From: Galeruca laticollis
Lineage: Eukaryota > Arthropoda > Insecta > Coleoptera > Chrysomelidae
NCBI GenBank assembly: GCA_963921935.1
Contig: OY998176.1
Span: 83,554,960 to 83,618,959, forward strand
Direction: 5' to 3'
DNA length: 64,000 bases
The position numbers and the translations under genes are program-made. Positions 56,434 to 64,000 of this stretch are shown here, piece by piece. The notes under the pieces were generated by a model. The model worked only from the letters and a program-made list of their open reading frames with translations. It ran no database searches and had not been told where the DNA came from. Position 1 is the first letter of the stretch. The number at the start of each line of letters is the position of its first letter.

Positions 56434-56771
56434 CTTCAGTTAGCCAAAAACGAAAAAGATCAAAAATTAATCATTCCATTATTGACAACATAAATGAAAA
56501 TCGACCAAACGCCAAAATACATTAAGTACATACGTCTAGTATAACTAATTAAATAAAATAAATTTTTCCTGCAATTGCACGCGAAGTCATTATTTCGCGT
56601 TCTCAGCACAGTCCGCGAAATTTAATTTCGCAGCCGTTACCCATAGCAACGGTGGCGAAACCAAACGTCACTTCCAAATTTGAATATCACTTCCAAATTT
56701 GACATTTCGAAAATACTACAAAGACAAGAATTATTTTTTATTGAATACCAACAAATACACAAGTACTTATA

Positions 56772-57128
56772 TTATTTAGGATGAATACTTTTTACAACAT
56801 TTGATTTCTGCATCAAATAAGCCAATAAAATGTTTTCAGACATCGTCTTAATATTCTGTTTGTCACACCAATCTTTAAACTCGCCGTAACATTTTTCGTA
56901 CTGCCGTTTCGATTTTTCGGGTATTAGAACGGAAAGCGCCGAATTTACAACGCTTTTGAGTTCAGGAGGAGTGGAAGGTACTGAAATATCGCTATCAATA
57001 TCAGACATTTTGCGTTTTGTAAAAAGAACTGTTAAAATATTTTGTATATATTGAAACATATCATTTTCATAGCACACGTTAACATTGTTAAATAAATTGA
57101 ACTGCTGTTGATTTTGGAGCAATAACAT
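56772..57128 (-). pseudogene. Third Crypton-type recombinase fragment (N-terminal domain)
   Basis: The natural start is probably the internal Met near 57008 (MSDIDSDISVPSTPPELK). ALSVLIPEKSKRQYEKCYGEF and SENILLAYLMQKS follow, the same SAM-like core-binding domain as at 41632-42478 and 42833-43200. The frame then ends (KSIHPK). No catalytic domain downstream. Confidence 0.75.
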
Positions 57129-57182
57129 ATTTATTTACAATTATCTAGTTTAATAATTTTAACGATTGCACGAAAAATAGTG

Positions 57183-57303
57183 TGTATGCCATGGCCGAGA
57201 AACTTTTTAACGACCTCAAGATTATCTTGCCTCGGCCGCAAGCGGCCTCGGCGATAACTATTCTTTCAGTACGTTAAAAAGGTATTTCGCGGCCTAAGCA
57301 TAC
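57183..57303. mobile_element. Foldback/MITE-like inverted repeat, CpG-rich centre
   Basis: Arms of ~57 bp with several mismatches (GTATGCCATGGCC and the complement GTATGCTTAGGCC outside; CCTCGGCCGC / GCGGCCTCGG inside) meet at CCGCAAGCGG. Confidence 0.75.
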
Positions 57304-57467
57304 AAATAACTATTATGAAATAATAAAATTGCAGTATTATTTTCCTCTTCGCAGCGCTTAAATGGAAATCATCGAGAAAATGTGCTGATCGAGCGCAGCG
57401 TGTCTAGATCGGGTACAATCAGTAAAATGTGCTGGTGCCGGGTAGGAATTGTTTCCTTTCTAACAGC

Positions 57468-57530
57468 AAAAGATGACGTATAACAGAAGGCGGAGCTTGT
57501 GCTGTGATGGGGTATATGTTGTAAAGTCGC
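57468..57530. repeat. Inverted repeat, right copy
   Basis: Partner of 55805-55866. Confidence 0.88.
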
Positions 57531-57539
57531 TGCCCGGTT

Positions 57540-58380
57540 ACTGTTGCAGCTGTTTTTGATTTTTTGCTAAGAGGTCGCTGCGGAGGAGTGATATGGTCCG
57601 GGCCTCTTTTTAGCTTTACCTCCCCGTTGGTGGTTCCTTCGGGGGAGGGAGGGGTTTTTGCTGCTGAATAACCTACTTTCTGGTCTCTCCAGAGGATATT
57701 CTTTGCTTGAGGAGTCGCAGGTATTTCCTTACCCCTGCTCCACTGAGGCCTTTTCCCAGTGGGCCATCTATGCCGCCCGGTTCTTCCAGTTTTGGGAGGT
57801 TGAAGGGCATACGACCTTTGTGCCGTTTGGTCTTTTTTCCCCTATGTGAGGTACCCGGATGAAGAGGAGGAGGTTGTCTCAACTACTTTAACGGTGGAAG
57901 TTTAGCTTTCTCTGTCCATAAATGGTTCCACGAGAAGCTAGGGTCATTACAGTCCACCGCTGCAGAGCCACGCATCCTTCGGCCTGGCTTCCCACCTCGA
58001 CTTTAGGTTTCTAATGACGTTATCTCCTCTTTGTCCGGGCAGTAAAGCTAACTCCCATCCCACTGGCCAGCGAAACTTGACCACAGGCAGCCAGGAGCCA
58101 TTGGGATAACAGGTGATTTCGAGGTAAGCTCGGCCCGGCATCGTAACCCTGTGTGCCATCCTTTAGCCACGATAATACAGCAAGGACAGGTAAAATTGGT
58201 CCGCGGCAGGGTATTCGAGGGCTGCCAGTTGAATTTTTAGACACAACGAGCCCCAGAGCCCCAGGTATTTCCCCGCAGAGATCCTCCTCATATAAAATCA
58301 TCGCAGAGGCTCCTCCTATCCGCCACCTGGAGTCGCGCCGGGTTGGTGCTTCACCCCCTCCACATCAATGAATATTCCGA
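57540..58380. other. GC-rich unassigned sequence, possibly a LINE untranslated region
   Basis: Markedly more GC-rich than its neighbours. Frames of 60-90 codons on both strands (57658-57849, 58020-58301) show no domain. Composition resembles the leaders and trailers of R1-like elements, such as those around 15.8-18.2 kb, but no direct match was found. Confidence 0.35.
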
Positions 58381-60136
58381 CAAACAGCGACGAACTACGT
58401 ATATATCTTCTGATGTGGACCCGGATTCTATATTGTTAGAGGGTAGCCTAGTCACAGAGCGACAAATCATAACAGAGTGTGAGGCATTACATTTGTACCT
58501 CAAAACAGCATAGGAAAATAGGCCATGTCACGTACCTCATGGCAGTTAATTTTCACACCATGTATCATGAAGTATTCTAATTTTTTCTGGTTTTTTAAGC
58601 ATCCATTTATAAATAAATAATCATATTCAGATGACTTTTTCATAACTCAGAATAATAGACACGTAATAAATAAATTATGTTTAATTTTCCGGAAAAAAAA
58701 ATGAATTATTCGCTATTAGCAATATTATCATGCATTTTGGAAGCTCTAACCTACCTACTCGTTTTCTTTTCAAACAGTTTCAATCAGCATAAATCACCAA
58801 AACGGTAATTACAGTATCAAAACCGTGACTAAAATCTCGCGGTTCGTATAAATAACAGTTTGACAGTAATATCGGTGGTGAACAATCATAAAAATTCAAG
58901 TAACGCGCAGCGACTGGGGGCGGTAGAAACGAGAAGGCGGGCGGCAAATTGCTGGAATTAAGAGTATGGCACGAAAATGCATGTCTGCATGGATTTCAAT
59001 TTGAATAGCATTAAGAGTTGAAGAATATTCAGAGGACACGTTAGTTTATATTCCAGGAAAAAATTAACCTAAGTATTACACGAAACGAAACAACTATTTA
59101 TGTGTAGAGATATTTAATTAGTAGCTGCAAAAACTCGCTGAATTGGGTCTTTTTAGTCATATATTTATTTATTCATTTGTAGTTAAGGCTGGGATACCAA
59201 ATGAGAGATGTTTTTTGTCTACTTATAATTAATACATTTTGATATAATTTCTTGCTCGGATTTCCCAAAAACTTTTGATGAATTGCTTTAATTTTCTAGG
59301 AAAATCCAAAAAGTTATGGAAAATTTACTTAGTTGTTGTTTCAACGATTAACCTTTAAGCTTTTCTAACGTCATCGTGAAGCCCTTGAGTTTTCAATGAG
59401 TATATAAATTAAACATCCAATAAAACCTAATAGTCAATTAATCCTCTTAGGACAATCCCTAAAAACACCAAACTTATCGAATACCCAGTGAGTCGTAAAA
59501 TTAGTACATAAAACAAAACGATCACACACCAACAAACAAAATAAAAAAGAAACATCAAGTGACAAAGAAAATGCAGATTAGAAGTGTCAGCTTTCCCCAG
59601 CGCTTATCTTTACTACCCCATTCATTAGGTTAGAACCTTGTGGCAGCTAATTTTTATGGGTGTTATCTGTGGATCGCAGTGACCGTTGAGAGCAAACATC
59701 GTTTTATATTTGTTCTCGTCACCTGTCGTTTGTTTTCTTTGGTCACACACGTTAGAATGATTCTATCGATGAATGTGTTACAGGGTGAGTTATTTAACGA
59801 AACTATATAATATGGAAACATGTCAATTTGTTTTGAGCGTTTAGAGGAAATTATAACAAATTGATAAGTGATATATAGGGAACAATATATTCAGAGAACT
59901 GGACTCTAGTAACTGTCTCCTCAAACATTACTGGAGTCCAGCAAATAAACATATTCAAACTGGAAGAATGTGTGCATAAATATGCACAATTTCTGTAAAT
60001 AGTATGCAAATATGCATATTCAAACGTGAAGTATATGCGCATAAATATGCACGATTTTTGTCAGTAATATGCGGAAAAAATTCAACATAACGTGCAACAA
60101 AACACAATATTTTATATTTAAAAGTAATTTATTATA
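58381..60136. other. Intergenic, nothing recognised
   Basis: AT-rich with no domain. A ~58-bp imperfect tandem duplication with GCATAAATATGCAC lies at about 59950-60060. Confidence 0.5.
59950..60060. repeat. Imperfect tandem duplication rich in ATGCAT-type words
   Basis: Two copies of CATATTCAAAC...GCATAAATATGCAC, with ATGCAAAT between them. Confidence 0.7.
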
Positions 60137-61755
60137 CCGGGTGTCTCATTATATTCTGACTGTTTTTAAGAGCTCTTATATCTTATATCTTAACTGGGAT
60201 ACTGTAGTGATTCAGATATAAAGTTGGAATTGTCATAAACAAAAACTTTATTAGCTAGTAACTAAAAGTGAACAGTAAAAAACAAATAGGAACATGTTTT
60301 AGGACACTCTAAAATAAATGTTCGATGTGTCTTCCTTCTTGGTCTATACATTTGTGGAATCGAACTAGTAAGTTGTCAAATGCTACTGTCAGCATTTCAA
60401 AAGGAATATTTTCCATTACCTGCCGTATGCTATTTTTTATTCCTCAATAGTAGCAGGCATCGGGTTGTAGACTCTATCTTTCACATATCCCCATACAAAA
60501 AAATCTGGAACAGTCAGGTCTGGAGAATTTGGAGCCCATTCTATTGGACCACTCCTACCAATCTAATTATTTCCAAATTGTTGGTTAACAGATTCTCTGC
60601 TATGTTGGAATAATAGGGTGAAGCCTCGTCTTGTTGAAAGTAAACATTTTGTTTTAAAATACCATCTTGTTCTAATTGGAGATAGAAAAAGTTTTCCAAC
60701 ATATCGGTATAATTGTTACCAAGAACTGTATTTTCTGCAAAAACGAAAGGCCCATATAATTTCTCACGAGACACTGCACACCAAACATTAACTTTAGGAG
60801 AATCTCTTTCATGTTGATGAAATTCTCTTGGATTCTCTAATCCCCAAATTCTACAGTTATGTTTATTAACTCGTCCATTTATATGGAACGAAGCCTCATC
60901 AGACATGATAATTCTAAAATTTGGATATGTTCTGTACAAATCTATTGAAGCTTCACACATAAACACTCTTTTAGCATGGTCCCGATCGTTAATTTTTTGT
61001 AGAACTTGAATTTTGTAATGTTTCCAAATTTGATGCTATTTTTCTAATTGAAATTTTCGGATTACTCTGTACAAGCTTATAAACAGATAATATTTCTTCT
61101 ACATTTCCATTTACAGTTCTCCTTTTTCTAGATATAGAAGCAGTATTCCTAAATTTGGTTAACCATGTTTTAATGCTATTTGTAGCAGGAGGATTTTTAT
61201 TGAACTGTCTTCTAAATCGTCTTCTAGTCTGAACATAGGATTGAGTTTGGGCATATAAAAATATTGTTTGAGATTTTTCTTGTGCTGTGTACTGCATTTT
61301 CGGAGATTAAACACTTAAATTTCATTGAATATAAAACACAATGTGACGTTCTGTCGATGAGCGCAATATCTTTGTGATGTGACATATTAACGCCTCCTTG
61401 ATTATTATTTATTAATAAGATATCTGAATCATTTCAGTACCCCAGTTAAAGTTATCTAACTTCGCTTTCTGTGCACTGATTTTAAACTTTAAGATACCGT
61501 TATAAAATAAAAATATGCGTCTTTTAAGAAATTGCTAAATATACAGGGTGTCCTATTTAAAAAATTACATCTACGGTATTCTGAAAATATGCCACTTTTC
61601 TAGCGGGTAAACCGGAAGTAGACCATTTATATAAATGTATCACAACAAAACTTACGGTAATTTTAAACCTAACTGTGAAAACCGCATCTTATTATCTAGA
61701 ACCGTTTCGAAGATATAAGCTCTTAAAAACAGTCAGAATATAATGAGACACCCAG
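60137..61755 (-). mobile_element. Mariner-like transposon, decayed
   Basis: It is flanked by TA (60135-60136 and 61756-61757). The ends CCGGGTGTCTCATTATATTC and the complement of CTGGGTGTCTCATTATATTC begin ~50-bp inverted repeats (through TTTTTAAGAGCT). An extra end-like string TACAGGGTGTCCTATTT faces the right terminus at about 61543, so the right end is compound. Confidence 0.9.
60400..61297 (-). pseudogene. Mariner-like transposase, broken
   Basis: The N-terminal HTH part is at 61297-60989 (MQYTAQEKSQTIFLYAQTQS, IKTWLTKFRNTASISRKRR). A frameshift near 61030 leads into 60966-60541: FRIIMSDEASFHINGRVNKHN, VNVWCAVSREKLYGPFVF and VYFQQDEASPYYS, in which the usual DGAPAH box is changed. Another shift precedes SGPIEWAPNSPDL and FFVWGYVKDRVYNPMPAT. 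All three catalytic blocks can be seen, but not in one frame. Confidence 0.85.
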
Positions 61756-61757
61756 TA

Positions 61758-61935
61758 TTAAATAGGTGTATCCAAAACTTACAATAATTGTATTTTTTAT
61801 ACTTCAGATTTCTCATAAAAACAGTGGACAAATGTTGCTCAAAATTTTCTATAAAAAATTTATGTTTTTTTCGGAAAATAGATATTTATAAATAGAAAAA
61901 CTTATTTCGACATCAACTTATATGATGGAGCATAT
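61758..61935. other. Spacer between mariner-like element and Gypsy LTR
   Basis: AT-rich, nothing recognised. Confidence 0.5.
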
Positions 61936-62387
61936 TGTTACGAAACAGCACACTGGTATAGACCCTAAATCCGACCCTGTCTAAGCCAGGTATGAAAATT
62001 AAAATTATGGCGGATACGCAGTGTTTTTATAACTGTTTGGGACTATCTTATCTAAGTATTGTTTTTGTGACCCGACTTATCTAGAAAAGGCCAGAATCAA
62101 TTATTTGTGTGTGTAAGCCGCAGCCCGAAATTTTCTAGTAAGAAAGGCATTAATATAAATAACGACCGATCAGCGGAGTCAGTTGATAATTTGACATCGT
62201 GAGATAAACCAATAAATAAGTGAATTAGTGAACTGTTTATATAAATTAGTTTAAGTGAATCTACTGTAAAGATAAATTAAGTATTAGTGATTAGTTTAGT
62301 GTTCAAATAAATTAGTAAGTAGCCATACCGAGTGTTTGAAATTTATCCCACCCGTTTACGTTTTAAATAAATTAGAAAAACATTACA
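61936..62387 (+). repeat. Gypsy 5' LTR
   Basis: 452 bp from TGTTACGAAAC to ATTACA, starting TG and ending CA, placed directly before a primer-binding site. TATAAAT at 62154, an arthropod initiator TCAGT at 62179 (27 bp after TATA) and AATAAA at 62211 define U3, R and the polyadenylation signal. The 3' LTR lies outside the window. Confidence 0.85.
62154..62183 (+). promoter_or_regulatory. LTR core promoter (TATA box and initiator)
   Basis: TATAAAT at 62154-62160 and TCAGT at 62179-62183. The spacing puts transcription start at about 62181. Inference from motifs only. Confidence 0.65.
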
Positions 62388-62388
62388 T

Positions 62389-62406
62389 TGGTGTCAGGTG
62401 TGGGGT
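62389..62406 (+). other. Primer-binding site, probably tRNA-Leu
   Basis: TGGTGTCAGGTGTGGGG follows the LTR after one base. Its complement ends CTGACACCA, fitting a tRNA with a GUCAG/CUGAC acceptor stem, as in tRNA-Leu. Which tRNA is inferred. Confidence 0.65.
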
Positions 62407-62431
62407 AATATAAATAAATTGCTACGTAAAA

Positions 62432-63694
62432 ATGGCCAAGAGACTATGTGACCTCAAAGTGGCGGAACTAAGAGCAGAATTGGAAGATCGTGAGCTGGAA
62501 ACGTCCGGTAAGAAAAGTGAATTAGTAGAAAGACTTAAATTGGCACTAGAAAATGACGGCTTTGATCCTGAAACAGTTTTATTTAATGACGAGGCTTCCA
62601 CCTTAACCTCGTCAATTTCTGCTAATATTTCTGCTAACATGGACGAGAAGATTTCTGCCATGGAAGAGAATATGAACGAGAAGATTTCTACTTTGAAGAA
62701 CGATATATCTGCCGATATCTTATTAATGAAAAACGAGATTGCCTCTGACGTGGAAAATGAAATTTCGTCTCTAAAATCTGAAATCGAGAATAAAATGTCA
62801 ACGATGGACGAGAAAATCGAGAATAAGATTACAACGATAGACGAGAAAATCGAGAATAAGATTAAAACGATAGACGAGAAAATCAAGGAGTTACAGGAAA
62901 AGATTGCCCATTCAAGAACACGAGGCACGCCAGGGGAAGAAAATAAGACCGAGCAAACAAAACCTTGCAAGCCAGAAACAGTATCTAAGTTTGAAGGCAT
63001 TGGCAGTTTTACCCGAGTCAAGGCCCCAACGTTCGATGGAAAAATGTCGTGGACCAATTATGTGAAACAATTTGAAGCAGCCGCTAGAGTGAATAATTGG
63101 TCAGATAGAGAGAAGGCAGTGAATTTAACCATCGCGCTTCGCGGAGATGCCTTAGATGTACTCCCGACGATACCATTGGAAGAAACGGATGACTTCGAGC
63201 AGCTGAAGAACAGGTTGGACATGCGATATGGTCATGAACATCTAGAACATTTGTACAAATCTCAACTGAAGAACCGAACGCAGAAACGGGATGAATCCCT
63301 TCAAGAATATGAAGTGGACATTACCCGACTAGTTCGATTTGCTTATCCGTCAGCACCAGAGAACATGATGGAATGTCTGGGCATCCAGGCCTTTATTGAT
63401 GGCTTACGTGACCCCGATATGCAGAGGACGCTTCGTTTAGCCCATCCGAAAACATTAGTCGACGCATTGATAGCTGCCCTTGAATATGAAGCAGCAACGA
63501 AGGCTGCAGGATATAACAAAATCAGGACCATCCAAGAAGAAGGTAACGAAGACAGATTTGACCAGTTTGTCAGTTTAATGAAAAATATGATGGACAAGAA
63601 ACCGAGAAAGATCAGATGCTGGAATTGTGGCGAGCTGGGGCATGTACGTAGTTCATGTAAGCGCCCCAAGACTCCTGCAAACCAAGAACCCTAG
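62432..63694 (+). CDS. gag: Gypsy Gag protein, intact
   Basis: A 420-codon open frame. A SAP-like N-terminus (KVAELRAELEDRELETSGKK, residues 8-40) is unusual for Gag but recurrent in this insect Gypsy group. A long coiled coil at residues 60-155 is built of MDEKIENKI-type repeats (near-identical units at about 62806-62880). The Gag capsid region follows (FDGKMSWTNYVKQFEAAARV, LRGDALDVL, QSLQEY-like motif and FIDGLRDP). Last comes a zinc knuckle CWNCGELGHVRSSC (CX2CX4HX4C) near residue 400. Gag packages element RNA. Pol lies in the -1 frame. No breaks seen. Confidence 0.92.
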   Translation: MAKRLCDLKVAELRAELEDRELETSGKKSELVERLKLALENDGFDPETVLFNDEASTLTSSISANISANMDEKISAMEENMNEKISTLKNDISADILLMKNEIASDVENEISSLKSEIENKMSTMDEKIENKITTIDEKIENKIKTIDEKIKELQEKIAHSRTRGTPGEENKTEQTKPCKPETVSKFEGIGSFTRVKAPTFDGKMSWTNYVKQFEAAARVNNWSDREKAVNLTIALRGDALDVLPTIPLEETDDFEQLKNRLDMRYGHEHLEHLYKSQLKNRTQKRDESLQEYEVDITRLVRFAYPSAPENMMECLGIQAFIDGLRDPDMQRTLRLAHPKTLVDALIAALEYEAATKAAGYNKIRTIQEEGNEDRFDQFVSLMKNMMDKKPRKIRCWNCGELGHVRSSCKRPKTPANQEP

Positions 63695-64000
63695 TCACAG
63701 GAAAACTAGAACGGGTCGGCTACGAGGGGGCAGCACCGACCCATGATCGTTCCAAAGACCCTCTCATACTGATAGCTTCTCTCAGATGTTGCAACGACAG
63801 TGTATATGTGTATGGCGGAGTAAATGGCAAGAAATATGCTTTGCTGGTTGACACTGGAGCAACTAGGACCATTATACGACCAGAAATAATAAACTCCAAG
63901 AAGAATCTTTTACCAACGAGACTGCGACTGCGGACCGCCACAGGTGAGAGCGCCAACGTTCACGGTGAGACACAGATCCAATTGGGAATTGGCGCAGAAA
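63672..64000 (+). CDS. pol: Gypsy Pol, start (protease), cut by window end
   Basis: In the -1 frame relative to gag, opening upstream of the gag stop: TGKLERVGYEG, then DPLILIASLRC and the protease active site ALLVDTGATRTII (near 63850). RPEIINSKK and TRLRLRT follow. The overlap with the end of gag suggests -1 programmed frameshifting. The frame is open to the window edge. The fragment at 14113-15547 shows what follows in this family. Confidence 0.85.

Noticed and set aside
56634..56652. GTTACC...AGCAAC, an RFX X-box-like site
   Set aside because: It lies in decayed transposon sequence without an associated gene; a chance match cannot be excluded.
60003..60010. Octamer ATGCAAAT, possible POU-factor site
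   Set aside because: One 8-mer in AT-rich repeated DNA is expected by chance; no gene nearby.

Overview
This is a transposon graveyard from an animal nuclear genome, almost certainly an insect. I see no operons, no ribosome-binding sites and no convincing host gene. The case for an insect rests on AT-rich DNA, short GT...AG introns, a TTAGG-type repeat, and the mix of elements: Penelope-like elements, R1-like and RTE-like LINEs, DUF4817-type Tc1/mariner relatives, Crypton, P, Merlin, hAT, Copia and Ty3/Gypsy. A beetle-like, TE-rich genome is my best guess; the sequence does not give the species.

Layout. Positions 1-4514 hold a decayed Copia element (minus strand) split by a 2.3-kb hAT with perfect terminal repeats and an 8-bp target duplication. 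6.9-8.9 kb is a broken reverse transcriptase of unresolved family, with a duplicated flank and a TTAGG tract. 9.1-10.3 kb is a Merlin (IS1016-like) transposase with recognisable introns. 10.7-12.4 kb has a tRNA-like remnant, a foldback element and a six-copy ~173-bp satellite. 14.0-15.5 kb is a truncated Gypsy pol. 16.3-18.7 kb holds LINE pieces on the minus strand. 18.9-20.8 kb is a complete Tc1/mariner-like transposon with an open 372-codon transposase.

24.3-36.4 kb is the most striking part. It contains two Penelope-like elements (PLEs) nested in each other and a third nearby. Each is a foldback with oppositely directed arms, each is flanked by a 12-bp target duplication, and each carries a hammerhead ribozyme motif at both ends. 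The inner one is a nearly perfect inverted repeat with two 1.83-kb arms. A fourth hammerhead-bounded foldback with a 12-bp duplication lies at 48.8-50.7 kb and has no recognisable reverse transcriptase.

31.5-37.8 kb also carries fragments of four LINEs. 38.1-43.2 kb is a Crypton tyrosine recombinase split by a 3.2-kb RTE-like LINE with a 10-bp duplication, next to a second, divergent Crypton piece. 44.1-47.7 kb has two more DDE transposons. 51.0-55.6 kb is a three-level nest: a LINE in a P element (THAP domain, 8-bp duplication) in a mariner-like element. 55.8-58.4 kb is an inverted-repeat unit with Crypton and zinc-finger-like remnants plus GC-rich DNA. 60.1-61.8 kb is another mariner-like copy. 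The window ends in the 5' half of a well-preserved Gypsy element: LTR with TATA and initiator, primer-binding site, intact gag and the start of pol. It is the same family as the 14-kb fragment.

The genes do not form a cellular pathway. They are independent selfish elements and the interest lies in their structure. Most are broken; the 18.9-kb mariner-like element, the 62-kb Gypsy gag and the PLE arm at 27.2-28.1 kb are the best preserved.
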